64,000 bases of DNA, taken from the NCBI GenBank assembly GCA_030407005.1, contig JAUDYN010000011.1, positions 982,501 through 1,046,500 on the forward strand, given 5' to 3'. Source of the stretch: Desarmillaria ectypa. Taxonomy: Eukaryota > Basidiomycota > Agaricomycetes > Agaricales > Physalacriaceae. Below, piece by piece: positions 48,413 through 60,564 of this stretch (positions are counted from its first letter, which is position 1; each line of letters opens with the position of its first letter). The translations under genes were made by a program, and so were the position numbers. Below the pieces are notes generated by a model, which was not told where the DNA came from, did no database searches, and saw nothing but the letters and a program-made list of their open reading frames with translations.

Positions 48413-50927
48413 ATGCAGGTCGCTCGCAATCAACGTAAGTAGACCGGTCCAGAGCGTGAAAGTCATTTGATCTTCCTTTTTCCCCAGTTGCCAGGTCATT
48501 GGGTCTTCCTCGTTCTAGAGCTCTAAGAGTCTCTCGTGAACCGATTCGTTTCGTCCGCCGGGGTTTGTGGACGACTCAGTCTAGAAGGGACGAACAGGTA
48601 CGCTTGTTTTTTTACTGTTTTAAGGTATCTGCTCATTACGTGCAGGAGCCGTCGACGTCAACACCTCCACCGGTCGCAAAATCCACGAAATGGCGGACTT
48701 TCCTGCAAGGCCTGGGTAGGGCAACTGTTGTGGCTTTGGTTGTTGGCTCCGGATCGTTCTACTATGTCACGCAAAAGGACCGGAATCCTGGCGTTCAACT
48801 TCCTTTTGATCCTGAGAAGAAGACGATTGTCGTATTGGGAAGTGGGTGGGGTGCTACTAGTATGTTGAAAACGGTGGATACGGCGGACTACAACGTGGTA
48901 AGTGTCTCCGTTATCGCGCTGATATTTTCCTTGTCTCACAGATATTCAGGTTGTTATCAGTCCCAAAAACTTTTTCCTCTTCACGCCTCTTCTACCCAGT
49001 GTTGCTGTCGGAACCCTCACCTCTCGAGCCATTCTCCAACCAACGCGGTATGTCACACGGCACAAGGCGCGGGAAGTGACCGTCATTGAAGCGGAAGCCC
49101 GCGAAGTCGACGTGAGTTGTCATCCCCCTGACTCCATGCATTTCCCCTCATCCGATCGCATCATAGCCTCACAAGAAAACCGTCACCTTCACTGGTACGG
49201 ACTGCGTCTATCTCTGCACGTGGTACTCAAAATTGAAATTACAATATTCTTAGATGACCAGGGAAAATCGTCAAAAACGATTCCGTATGATTATCTTGTC
49301 TATGCCGTCGGGGCGGAGGTCCAGACATTCGGCACCCCGGGAGTTCAGGAGAAGGCTTGCTTCATGAAAGAGATTCAAGATGCCGAGAAGGTCAGTTCCA
49401 GCTATAGTTCTATCCATTTCCGTTGCTCATGGATTTATCTAGATGCAAAAGAAAGTTATGGAATGTACGCTGGTTTTTTTTTTGTCAAGTTGTGAATGCT
49501 TCGTCTAAAATTTCCGTCAGGCATTGAAACTGCTGCGTTCCCTGGTCAGTCTGCAGAGGAAGTGGAGCGGCTACTCCATATGGTACCGCTTTTCCTTGAA
49601 ATCCCAGTGCATTTCTCTGATTGTCGGTCTTTCTCAAGGTCGTTGTCGGTGGTGGCCCAACTGGTATAGAACTCAGGTTCGTATTACATAGTTTTTAATT
49701 GACGCCTACCTGATGTCTTTTTGACAGCGGTGAAATTCATGATTTCCTTGAAGTGAGCCACATCTACCGCAGGTTCTTTGCTTGTGCTCATGACGATCAT
49801 AGGATGACTTGAAATCGTGGTATCCCGAGCTTGCCGGCAAAGTTCGCATCACTCTCGTCGAAGCCCTCCCATCTGTCTTGCCTATGTTTAGCAAGCAGCT
49901 CATCGACTACACGGAATCGACATTCAAGGAGAGCAAGATTAACATCATGACGAAGACCATGGTTAAGGAGGTATGTTGCACCAGCGCCTCTTATATAGTT
50001 GCATTCAATCACGGCGATGTAGGTCAAGGATAAGTCCGTGGTTCTCCAGATGCCTGACAAGAGCATTGCCGAGATTCCCTGTGGTATTGTTGTTTGGGCC
50101 GCTGTACGTGGTGACCACAATTTTCGTTTCAATTCTCCTTATCATCGTTTGCGGCAGGGTAACAAGGGTAGAAAGATCACACAAGATTTAGTGGCCAAAC
50201 TTCCCGCGGCACAGACAAACCGTCGGGGTATTACAGTAGATGGTTTGTATCTTCCATATTCCATGAGCGTGGCAGGCGTCTTATCATTCACAGAATATTT
50301 ACGAATGAGCGGAACCGATGGAAGCATTTTCGCTATCGGAGACTGCACTGCCACATCATATGCGCCCACTGCCCAAGTCGCCTCTCAACAGGGCGCTTAC
50401 CTCGCACGAGTTCTGGCACAAATAGCTAAGAAGGACGCCTTGGAAACAAAGCTGAAGAGCTTGCAGGCAAAGGTTAGCGGGGTCGAGAGTGAAGTTGAAG
50501 CAAAAGGTCTCGTGGATGAGGTAGAGAATGTCAAGAAGCAAATTGACATGGTCAAGTTGAGGCCCTTCAATTACTCTCACCAGGGCAGTCTGGCGTAAGT
50601 GAATCAAGTTCATCTCGTGTTACGTTCGAGCTGACCGCGGTATAGGTACATCGGGTCTGATAAAGCTATCGCCGATCTACCATTTTTGAACGGAAACGTA
50701 TGTCGTGCTCTGCGTTTTGATTCTGTTTACCAATTAACCCTGTCGTACAGATTGCCAGTGGTGGTGTTGCAACGTTCCTATTCTGGCGTAGCGCCTATCT
50801 GAGCACGCTGTTCTCCCTTCGCAACCGCACCCTCGTCGCAAATGACTGGATATTAACAAAGTTGTTTGGCCGGCACGTTTCTCTCCGTTATCGAATTCCA
50901 TCTGTAGCTGACCCTGCCCATTTATAG
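48413..50927 (+). CDS. Alternative (type II) NADH:ubiquinone oxidoreductase, mitochondrial
   Basis: Many short introns are present and the frame is open from the ATG at 48413 to the stop at 50925-50927. The first ~35 residues are Arg-rich and lack acids (a mitochondrial presequence). Next comes a hydrophobic helix (ATVVALVVGSGSFYYV). The first Rossmann motif is VVLGSGWGATS (FAD) and the second is VVVGGGPTGIELSGEI (NADH). Other blocks are PKNFFLFTPLLPSVAVGT, YDYLVYAVGAEVQTFG, FAIGDCTA and the C-terminal membrane-association region FWRSAYLSTLFSLRNR. The enzyme oxidises NADH and reduces ubiquinone without pumping protons. The presequence followed by a transmembrane helix suggests an external-face (NDE) type; that side assignment is inference. 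No EF-hand insertion is visible, so Ca2+ control is unlikely. Confidence 0.92.
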
Positions 50928-51189
50928 TGACGTCAGTCGAGACTGATACCGAATTTCAGATGAACGTTTTTTATTTTGTTTCATTGGTCGTTTAGAGGAA
51001 GCTTAACATAACCTTAGTGCTACGAGTGGATTATCGTAGCGTTCCTAGAGCACCTTATACCTTTTTTTAATTTTGACGGCACTCCGTTATATCTTTCGAT
51101 CCACAATTTTGTGGCATTCCTAGATTTGTTTTTTGTATATCGTACTATATGTAGTGGATATGCCTTTGCCTAGATTCGCCCTCATTCAA

Positions 51190-51621
51190 CTACCGAGCTT
51201 TAGAATTTCCCCGATGCCCCTTGGCGTTTGGGACGCAGCACATGTACTCCGCGCTTGAAGGACTTCGCTTTCTTGAGGTGCGCCCTTCCTTGTCTCTCAA
51301 AAACTCCTTTTCTTGTTGAATGAGCGGCTGAGAGCTCTTGATGCCATCCGTCCTGTTGGCAGACCAAGCACTATAACCTGATACGAGCTAACCGGACCTA
51401 TATTCTTGCTCGGCCCGGCCTGTGATGCATTGATGGCTCGAATCTTCGGACGTTCTGCCTCTCCCCAGGCTTCTTCTCCACATGGGGCCCCCATTCTAGG
51501 CACAGATTTCGTCCACATCATTTTCAAATACGCGGGTTAACCCAAGGCTGAACCATGTAGGCGTTATGCGGATGTAGTGTTGCCCGGAGGCTCGCGATCA
51601 TTTTCAAGCCTTTCGTCTTTA
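51190..51621 (-). CDS. Possible hypothetical protein (structure unresolved)
   Basis: Minus-strand frames between the NADH dehydrogenase and sugar transporter genes look protein-like. One holds INASQAGPSKNIGPVSS. A second holds WSANRTDGIKSSQPLIQQEK and ends with a basic tail containing SRKRSPSSAEYM. A splice or a single-base shift between them near 51370-51400 is needed. No family is recognised. It might be a small nuclear or ribosome-associated protein, but that is a guess from composition only. Confidence 0.28.
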
Positions 51622-51668
51622 ATAAGCATGCAGGAAGTAACAGACCCAATTTTCTCTTTTCCCCCACG

Positions 51669-53811
51669 ATGGCAGGAGGTGTTGTACCGAAAACGACCGC
51701 TGGGACATCCTCTAACAAGGGCGTCTTCCATAAACACAATCTTCGTGCCACGCTGTTCTGTACTGTGTTTGTCTTGGGAGCAATCCTCTACGGGTAAGTC
51801 ATGCCGTAAATTAAAATATTCTTCAGTGGGTCGCTAACCACAATGTTTTTGCTACTAGATACGATGGGTCCGTATTCTCGTTTTCAAGATGCATCACTTC
51901 GATTTTATTTAGGATTGCTATAGGACATACTTCACTGGAATTCTAGCGATGAATAAATTCAAGCTTGATTTTGGGTCCCGTCAATCGGATGGATCATATA
52001 CAATATCGTCTGCTTACCAGTCGCTCTTTGCCTCTATAGTACAGGTTGGTGAGGTCATAGGATCCTTGTCGGCCGGGTTTATTGGCGATCGTCGGGGACG
52101 CAAGGGTGCCATGGTCGCTTGTGTTATTCTGGTCACTTTCGGCGCAGTTCTACAGCTCATCCTCACTGGATCCATCCCCCTCCTTGTGGTAGGACGTGCC
52201 ATTTTGGGTATCGGTGTCGGTATTGTCTCGAATTGTACGACCTTGTATCTCGCGGAGATCCCTCCTGCTGTGATTCGGGGAACTATGGTATCGTCGTGGC
52301 AGTTGTTTTTGGCCATCGGGCAGGTCATCGGAGCTGGTGTTGCACAAGGTGAGTCAGGAAGACATGTATGCGTACGTGAGGTGTTTATATTGGGTATGCC
52401 TGGACAGGAACGAAGGATTATACGACATCGTTCTCATATAGGTTCCCCATTGCTTTGAATATCTTGATTTGCTTGATCATCACCGGCGGTCTGTTCTTCG
52501 TCCCCGAGTCTCCGAGATGGCTGCTCTCTAAAGACCGAGAGGAGGACGCATATAAGGCGCTGTTGCGGGTACACAAGGGCAACGATGAAATCGACATCCG
52601 AGCTGAGATGAAAGTCATTCTTGACGCTAAACAGGCCGAGGCCGAAGAGAGTGGTTCAGTCAGTCGTTGGAGAGATATCTTTTCTGGTGTGGAAAAGAGA
52701 AAGTTTCTTGGCGCGTTTGGTATACTTGTGTGTCAGCAGATTGGCGGTGTTCAGTTCGTAAGTTTCCCTCAGATCCCCATCATTCATTCGCTTGGACAAC
52801 ACTGACTCCAGCTGTGTTAGATCTGTAAGTTACTTTGTCAACTGTCCACATCGCCGAATGTTTACGCTTAATACGGTTTAGTCTCCTATGGGACTGTTTT
52901 CTTTGAATCTATCGGAATTACAAACGCGTTCTTGGTCACTGTAAGCTTTCCGTAAGCATTTTTGGCATAGGGATGAAAACTGATATGTCAATATTTATCC
53001 AGATGATAACCGATATTGTCGAGGTTGTTGGCGTACTCTGCTCCTTCATGGTTGTCAATCGTATAGGAAGAAGACCACTCCTTTTATCTACCACCGTTCT
53101 GATGGCAATAGTCCTCCTTATCTGTGGTGGTCTTGGTACGATCCCAGCAGAATCCCGGTCCAAGCCCGTCAATTCGGCCATAGCCTCTATGATCATCATC
53201 TACGTCTTGTATGTTACGACCGCTCCTTCTGTCCATACCCCACCTCATTTATTTTCTAGCATCTTCAATTTGGCATGGGGACCCCTCGCGTGGGTAGTCG
53301 CGACTGAACTAGCCGCAGGAAAGAACCGTACGAAGATCATGGGTATCTCCACAGCTGCCTTTTGGGTTTCTGCTTGGGCGGTTACATTCACACTTCCGTA
53401 TCTGTATAACTCAGAGCCTGGGTCGGCAGGTTTGGGACCGATGGTTGGATTTATCTGTAAGCTCTCCTATATTTCCACTTTCATGACTTTGATTGTTCTT
53501 TGCAGATGGTGGTGGTACTATCATCGCCTTTATCTTTGTATATTTCTACATTCCGGAGACACTCGGTATGCCATTGTTCCTCTTGTCTGTTCGAAAGATA
53601 TTAATAGGTCCTATTAGGCCGGTCGCTGGAGGAGATCAACATGATGATGGAACTCCGTGTTCCTACGAGAGCTTGGTCTCAGTATCAGGCTGGCGTTTTG
53701 GACGAACATGGACGTCCCGTCCCCCTGGAGCAGTATGTTGCCGAGTCAAAGGTGGGACATACAGAGTTTGTAGAGCACACTGGCGCCGATAGTCAACCAT
53801 CGAGGGCATGA
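51669..53811 (+). CDS. MFS sugar transporter
   Basis: About ten exons join in frame from the ATG at 51669 to the stop at 53809. Sugar-porter signatures are GFIGDRRGRKGAM, YLAEIPPAVIRG, PESPRWLLSKDREEDAY, QQIGGVQF, VNRIGRRPLLLST and IPETLGRSLEEIN. With twelve predicted membrane helices it is a typical hexose or disaccharide transporter of the plasma membrane. An exon of just four bases (52821-52824, ATCT) is needed between two introns (52758-52820 and 52825-52881): skipping it shifts the frame, whereas including it gives FIFSYGTVFF, matching the family's F-I-S-S-Y-G-T. The last bases overlap a repeat that recurs downstream of the HET-domain gene. Confidence 0.92.
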
Positions 53812-53882
53812 AAAGGAAATTAACTTGTTGTAAACAGTAGGAAGGCGTATAATTGATAGGATATTCAAATGAATGACATTAT
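53807..53882 (+). repeat. Direct repeat L (sugar transporter 3' end)
   Basis: It starts in the stop-codon region of the sugar transporter and covers its 3' flank. It matches 56563-56637 at roughly 88 percent of positions (shared GTATAATTGATAGGAT and TTCAAATGAATG). The HET-domain gene lies between the copies. Confidence 0.8.
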
Positions 53883-54409
53883 CTGGCATACTACAGGCAT
53901 TCGTCTCGCCGGGAGAATATGGGCTGAATACAACAAAGAAAGCCAACACCGTACCTATACAGTTGCCGTCTTTCCTATCTCAGATCGCGTCGTCTTGATT
54001 TTATATGTTTCTTTTATTTTTACTTGCGACGAGCTATCGAGGTAGATCAGTAGTTTACACTTATTTACCTGAAATGTATCCAAATCTAGTCTTCTAGTCT
54101 TTTGTTCTCGCTGACCGCGACCTTTTGGCAGCTTAATAGCTCGGTGGCCTGGACTTTTCAGTTCTTTATTTTTCTTTACTCCCATTGGACCGGATCCTAT
54201 TACATCCTTTGGCAGCTCGAGGAGTCGCGGCCTCTTCGAGCACCGCGTATTGTCGTCAGTCGGCAAGGCCCGCTGCATCGGGTAGAAGATCGCCCTGACA
54301 CCACAATCTCTATCTGGATCTGGTAACACTGGTTGCAGGATCGTTCACATCGGCTGCTCCACTTCAGCGGCGAAATCCCCGTATACTAGTACCCGTTGAG
54401 CTACCTTCG
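53883..54409. other. Intergenic, upstream of HET-domain gene
   Basis: No start codon for the HET frame was found. That frame stays open upstream to about 54300 without an ATG, so a 5' exon may lie here. Confidence 0.35.
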
Positions 54410-56309
54410 TTGAGTGCACTGTTGTCGTCGATCCTGTTGGAGATCAATCTCGGTGAGTCGTTCCTACAGCGTTTCTACCTCCTCCTAAGCGGCCGAGTCC
54501 AGAATATTGCTTCTCATACACTTGTTGGACGTGTTATGGAAATCTACCTTGTTAGAGTCTGCGAGCGTCCGGACAAAACCCTCTGGATTGAGCGAAAGCC
54601 TAGAGCCACCACAAACGATTCTTATATCGCTATATCGCACGTCTGGGGAGAACCGGAGACTATCAAACAGACTCATATTGACGGCGTGGGCGCAGTCCCG
54701 CTCAGCCCAGGCAAAGGGGATATCCTGTCGATTTTACAGCGGCAAGATATCTGCAGAGATAGTTGGCTCTGGATGAATTTATTCTGCATAGACCAGAGCC
54801 CCGATGCCGCAATAAGTATCTCAGACCAGCTCATGTCCATCCCCCACATATATAAATCCAGCCAATCCGTCAAAATCCTGCTCGAGTCTCCCGTGTGCAT
54901 TAGCTGGCACACTAAAGCCTCTGGTATAGCAGACAACCTGATAGATACTACGGACATGAACCTCTTCAATGAAGAAGAGCTGCGTCACTGCCGCAAATGC
55001 CCCAACATGGTGTTTCACGATCCCTGGTTTAAAAGGCTGTGGACTCGCCAAGAAGGGCTTTACGCCATGAAAATGCAAGTCGTTTTTCTGAACCCTATCA
55101 GCTGTGCTCGCTTTGCAACGTCCGTCTCCGATAGTCAGAAATACGTGACTGAAGGGGACAGCATTCAAAAAGCGAGACGTAGCGGAGCCATTTCTTGCTG
55201 ACAAGCTGGCATATCACGGACTCTTGGAAGAGAAATCGAGGTTTTGGTTGTACCTCGATCTATTGTACAGACACAGAGTGGCAATCGATGAATACCAAGG
55301 AGTGGTTGGTCTCCACCCTAGTTATTCGCCAATCAGAGAGGCCTGGAGGAGCGAACGCACAACCGCCAAAGCCCGCGACCATGTGCTCGCCGTTTTCCCT
55401 GATATTGAGGGATATCGGCCACCTCCCGATGCCAGACGTCTAAAGTTCCACGATTTGCTTGCGAATGCACTTCGGCAGTTTATGACCCGTAGCCAGCAGC
55501 TTTACATCATGGCCAAAGTCCCAAGGAGTATGATGATAGTGATGACCGCAATAGGATCTCGCTCCACAAATAGTGCAAGCCCTTGGATACCTGAGGAGCC
55601 GGAAAATATCAGCGAAGCTTTTGACACATTTTCTGGGGACAATTCCCTTGGTCAAGAAGATACGAAGTTCTATTTAGTTTCGCACTCGATTACCTTTGAA
55701 CCTGTCAACTTCAGCAGAGAAGCTCTGCCGGACCTCATAAACCTGTGGGAGTCCACAGCGAACACAATCAGACACGCAGTTTTTGTGGCCCCTTCTGGCC
55801 CATGTGCAGGCGGATCTAGGGATGTCAGAACGGAAGAGGGGTTGCTTCACCGTTATTTCGTTCACCGATTTATGCGGCACCCGGTTGCAAAATACTCTCC
55901 CAAGGTAGAATTCGAAGCGGCGATACCCATAGGCATCATTGACATTGACTGCCTATCTATGATTGACCCCGTATTCTCTCTCGAGCTCAAACGATTCCTG
56001 GTGTGTCTTGTGTGTGGCACGACGCTGCGCACCGCAGATGTGGTCCTCAATGCCGTCGACTTTAGGTTGATTCCAACAGCATATGGGAGGCTTTTTGCTT
56101 TGGTCAACAAGGCTATTCTGTCTTCTGCCAAACCCGAAGACTTTGTGCTTGTCACCACCATGTCTTGGATGTATCAAGGGCTCCTGGTTGCAGTTAGAAC
56201 CCGCGATTCTTACCACATTGTTGGGAGAACGTTGATACCTACCACGAGGTTTTGGGATTATATTCAAGGTATTTACTACTGTTTTCACAACCGCTGGAGG
56301 AGCTGCTGA
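54410..56309 (+). pseudogene. HET-domain (heterokaryon incompatibility) gene with frameshift
   Basis: The first frame (to 55201) carries the HET domain: SYIAISHVWGEPE, DSWLWMNLFCIDQSP, SIPHIYKSSQSV and KRLWTRQEG, matching the family's Y-x-A-x-S-x-x-W-G, C-I-D-Q and W-x-x-Q-E landmarks. The second frame (55224-56309) continues as a 361-codon open stretch with no domain I recognise. The two frames overlap and differ by one base near an A5 run at about 55170-55175, so one extra base there would explain the break. HET proteins trigger cell death or growth arrest when incompatible fungal hyphae fuse. The start is uncertain. The gene is flanked by direct repeats at 53807 and 56563. Loss of function, a programmed shift or a sequencing error are all possible. 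Confidence 0.65.
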
Positions 56310-56562
56310 CCCAAAACAGCCAATTCCAAATGAACGATTAACTAGTCAAAGTCATGTACGATCCGCGACTCGGTGATTAAAGCAAGGTGAATATAAAATG
56401 AATGAACTGGATGTTATGTTCCGCACTTATACCTGTGCATAGTCTACAAAGAAAGCGCATAATGCGGTCTCTCGAACAGAGGATGACTTTCCCAGGGGAA
56501 GGCAAGGAACAAATGAAATACCAGTGAAACGTTTGATTCCGGGCCCTCGGCGACAGACGATT

Positions 56563-56637
56563 CATGAAAAGGGAATGAATTAGTTGTAAGCAGTAGGAAG
56601 GTGTATAATTGATAGGATGTTCAAATGAATGTCGTTA
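56563..56637 (+). repeat. Direct repeat R, downstream of HET-domain gene
   Basis: Partner of 53807-53882 (see that entry), same orientation, about 2.76 kb apart. The bases just before it (near 56541-56562) also loosely resemble the end of the sugar transporter coding sequence. Confidence 0.8.
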
Positions 56638-58389
56638 TTTCGATATCAAGCCTTCTGGAACCGGTACCATGGTAAAAGCCAACTTTGTTAGTCCAACACA
56701 GCGGGTTTCTGGAGATGATGCACCAATATGGGCAATTCAAGGGTCCAACGGAATGGTGATAGTTACTTTAGCCCAACTAGAGGGAAACCACAACATTGGT
56801 GCGACGCATCGGTGCCTCATTGAGAAAGATCACCGTTGTTCGAACAACCGCCATCTATCACCCGCCTCAAGCCGTTGATGCTGAATACTGTGCATATGAC
56901 AAACTCGCTCGGTGACGCCTAGGTAGTCCTGCAATAGCTCTGAGCGCACAGCGTTCTACAGTGAGATCTGCAACACTTTCAGTACATAATTTTATTTGCT
57001 CAGCATCGGCGCATGACAACCATGCCCATTGTAAGCGGTAGCTGGGCTTAACTGTGATACTTGGCATGCTTTTGTTCTTTATATTGGTGTTGGTGGCGTC
57101 CGCAGTCTGTCATCAATGTCAAGGTAAAGAATCATGCTCCTCAGGCTATAGTACCATCATTGTCTCTCAGCAATAATGATCCTATTTCAAGTGCCTTACT
57201 AGGACGTATAACCGCAGTTACAACTCAGAAGAACTGCGGAGGATCGTGACGGGTCCTGGGCTTGAAAACGGCAACCATACCTCACGTCGTCCAGTGAAGA
57301 CCTTCCATTTTATGGAACTTTGTCACCAAATTATTATTGATGCGAGAGTTCAGATACTCTTTGAGTGTCATCACTGGCAACCGTGAATGACGATGGTCAG
57401 GATCAGAATCGGAGGAGGCACTGTCATTGGTGGAAATGGGATGGAACCACTTTATGAATCCGGGAATGACGACCGTGGTCCGGGGTTCCGCCGTCTGAAG
57501 ACCTGGCTTTCAGGGAAGCGCTACTTGACCGTCTTAACGACATATTCATTAGAATAAAGGGAGTGGGCGAATGGAAGAACGAGAATGTCCAAACTGATGC
57601 TAGTCTTGTGGACTGCGGCTGCGGTGTTCCGGCATATGTCCAAAAGCTCTGCCCTGCTCTGTCGTTACGCAGCAGATCGGTCCCGATTCCCCAATTGCCC
57701 GCCACACTGAACAATGAAATGCGTAGCCTAGCGACTTCCGGGCTTGTACCTTGTACATGTAAGTGGCCGTGGTATACACATACCTATATTCGGGGGAAGT
57801 GAGAAACCTGCCGAAATCCGTTGCCTGGTAGATTAACAAAGTGCGCCATTCCAGGAACCTGATCAAATGATATTATCGGGTCCATGTACTCAGGCTGTTA
57901 GATAGTACTTATCGCCAGCACCTGCAAGTGCTTGGAGAATAGTCATGATGAAGGGGCCGCTAGAATCAAGGAAGAATTTGGATATGATAGAAGAACAGCC
58001 GGTTGCAGCTGGTTGTTGCAGCCCTGATCAAAAACGATTCACCGAGTGCACCAAAGGAGCCGATAAGATCGATCGGGACTTCCCACGTGGATGTGGACAC
58101 CCATTTTATTCGATTTATGAAATTTCTTGACTTGGTATATATAACGGCCACCTGCGCATTGCATGCTGCTTCCCCCCACTCCTTAGCTTTTCGTCTCTCT
58201 TTTTCGGCATCGTTGGAAGCCAGCTGGTCTCTGCTTCGCCTACCTCAACGATCACGGTCTGCAAGTGTTCATAAATCCAGGCCTCTGCCTCGTTTTCACA
58301 AAAAGCTACTGCAAATCCTTATCGTTTTCCCCGGTCGTCTATCAAAATCGACCAGCCTAACAGTCTTTACATTTACTCAGTAACATTCA
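56638..58389. other. Accessory spacer, no clear gene
   Basis: Short ORFs on both strands (up to 126 codons) have no motif. One tiny signal-peptide-like frame at 57065 is listed separately. The right end is a pyrimidine-rich promoter of the ferric-reductase-like gene, with a TATATAA element at 58136-58142. Confidence 0.35.
57065..57175 (+). other. 36-codon signal-peptide-like frame
   Basis: The frame reads MLLFFILVLVASAVCHQC and goes on to a short cysteine-containing tail ending in VSQQ; three cysteines occur in all. It looks like a secreted-protein first exon, but I found no downstream exon that continues it. It may be a remnant. Confidence 0.22.
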
Positions 58390-60564
58390 ATGCCATCGCC
58401 TGCTTCTGCTGCAAACGCGACAGCCGCCACCAGCGCCGCTGCCAGTGGTGGTGGTGCTCCAGCTGGTGCTGCCGAAGGTCCCGAGGTCGACGAAGAGAAT
58501 CTCACGTACCACATTGAGATCTTTGTACTCGCCCTCATCGCCCTTTTGTTCGTTTGTCGCATCCCCCGGATCCTTGCTCGATTTTCTCGCTGGTCAGAAT
58601 GGACCCGAGGCCACTTCCTTCGCAACGTCTCCTTTATGACCCGTTCCCCTCGCATTATCCACCTTACTCATGATCAGATCTCAAAGGAGACTGCTGGGTC
58701 GTCCACAGATTCGCATACCCTTTACACGCATGCCACTAGCGTCAAGCGTATTGACGGTAAGGGAAGGCCAGCAGTCATGGACTACCCTCCGCACGTCGCC
58801 TCGTGCCCTGCCATCTTCCGCGGCCTTGCCTCCGAGCTGAGCACACGCATCTTACCCGGCTACTCCGTTTCTCAAGTCATTTGTGGTCTTATCTACCTCT
58901 CCGTGTTCATTTATCCCACTTTATACAAGTCAAACCCATTCTCAAATCCCGTACGAACCGGTTGGGTAGGAATTGCGCAGCTGCCATTCATATTTGCGTT
59001 TACGTCGAAGAACAATGTCCTAGGGCCATTTCTAGGGATGGGTTATGAAAAAGTGCGTGTTTTCATGCATGTCGTAATTTATATCACTTATTTTTGCCTG
59101 ATAGCTCAATTTCATGCATAGAATTGCGGGCTGGATCATGGTGATTGCGGTCAATGTCCACAGCATGGGTTACAGTGAGTGACTGTCATATCCTTTTTTA
59201 GCCGTTGTATTGATATCTGCGCAGTCTACAAATGGGTCATCGCAGGGGACTTCCAAGAAGCTATCGCGAAGCCTGACAACTACTGGGGGCTTATTGGGTT
59301 CATCTGCTGCGATATCATTTACTTCTTCTCGACTGACTTCTGGAGGACGAAGGCGTACAATATCTTCTTGGGGACGCATGTTGGTGGGTTCACCTTGCTG
59401 CTCGTTGCTGTGCGTCCTTTTCATTTTGAGCAACCCCATGGAGTATTAACGACCTCTTTAGTCCTGGATGCACAAAGACGCCGATAAGCCCTATGTCTGG
59501 GCTGCCATAGGGCTATACTCGTTTGATTTCCTACTACGCTGTATCAAAACGCGCATTCAGACCGCCATTGTCCGTCCCATCCCCGAGCTTGGCCTTACAC
59601 GACTCGAGATCCCGGGTATCAACGCCGGATGGCGTGCAGGTCAACACGTCCGGCTCCGCGTGATGTCGTCAGGTATGGGTGTCTTGGGATGGGCGGAAGT
59701 GCATCCCTTCACAATCGCCAGTGCAAGTAACAGTCCTGAGGGAATGGTCTTGATGGTCAAGAAAGTTGGTGGATGGACGAACAGCCTCTACAATATTGCC
59801 AAACTAGGCGGATATGTCGAGTCCAGCCACGGAAGGAACTTGAAGGTGATGGTCGAGGGGCCTTATGGTGCGCAGTGGCTGTTTGCTGCTTCTCTTGTGA
59901 TTCACACCGTCATTTTCAGGTGGTCCGGGACACATTATTCCGGCGAGCTTTTCGGCCTCAGTGTTCGTGGTTGGTGGTAGCGGTATCACCTACGCCATCG
60001 CGGGCATGCAGGAACTTATTCAAAAAGACCTCGATGGCAAGAGTCGAGTCAAAGTCATTGAATTGATCTGGGTCGTTCAGAATCCGGGTCCGTTTTTTTT
60101 AATCATTCAAATTGCTCCATACTCATTACTTTGCACAGCGTCACTTGTTCCGTTAGTCCCGACGTTGACCTCCATGATCGAACAGAGTGCTTTCACGCCG
60201 GTCAGGATATCGGTCTTCTACACGCGTGCGGTCATCGGCAAGTTCCCCTTCCCCAAGGATTTCTTCTTCCCTGGCTTGTCTTTGAGCCCTGGTAGGCCGA
60301 AGCTCGCCACCATGTTCGAGGGGGCGATTTCAAAAACCGTTCAGCTCGGTGCCGGTGTGAAAGATGAGCAGGGACACTCGGGAATGTTAGTGTCTGTTTG
60401 TGGACCGACTTCATTGGCAGATGATGTGGCCAAAGAAGTTGGAAAGATCGATCCTTTGAGGAGAGATCAAGTTGGTGGTGTAGAAATCCATGAAGAGTGA
60501 GCTTTTCGTCAAGATGAAAACCAATATCATGCTGACATTTCCTTCTAGCGTCTTTGGTTGGTAA
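58390..60564 (+). CDS. Ferric-reductase-like transmembrane oxidoreductase (FRE/NOX superfamily)
   Basis: About seven exons join in frame. The N-terminal Ala-rich extension and first helix precede a ferric reductase transmembrane domain with haem-ligand histidines (LNFMHRIAGWIMVIAVNVHS and IFLGTHVGGFTLLL). Next is an FAD-binding domain with HPFTIASA, then a NADPH-binding domain with FVVGGSGITYAIAG and SVCGPTSLADDV. The protein ends VFGW, a terminal motif common to ferric reductases. It carries electrons from cytosolic NADPH through two haems to Fe3+ (or Cu2+) outside the cell. The last exon (60549-60564) is only 16 nt. No iron-regulatory site was identified, and no permease or multicopper oxidase gene lies beside it. 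Confidence 0.88.

Noticed and set aside
52014..52328. 104-codon minus-strand ORF
   Set aside because: Antisense to membrane helices of the sugar transporter.
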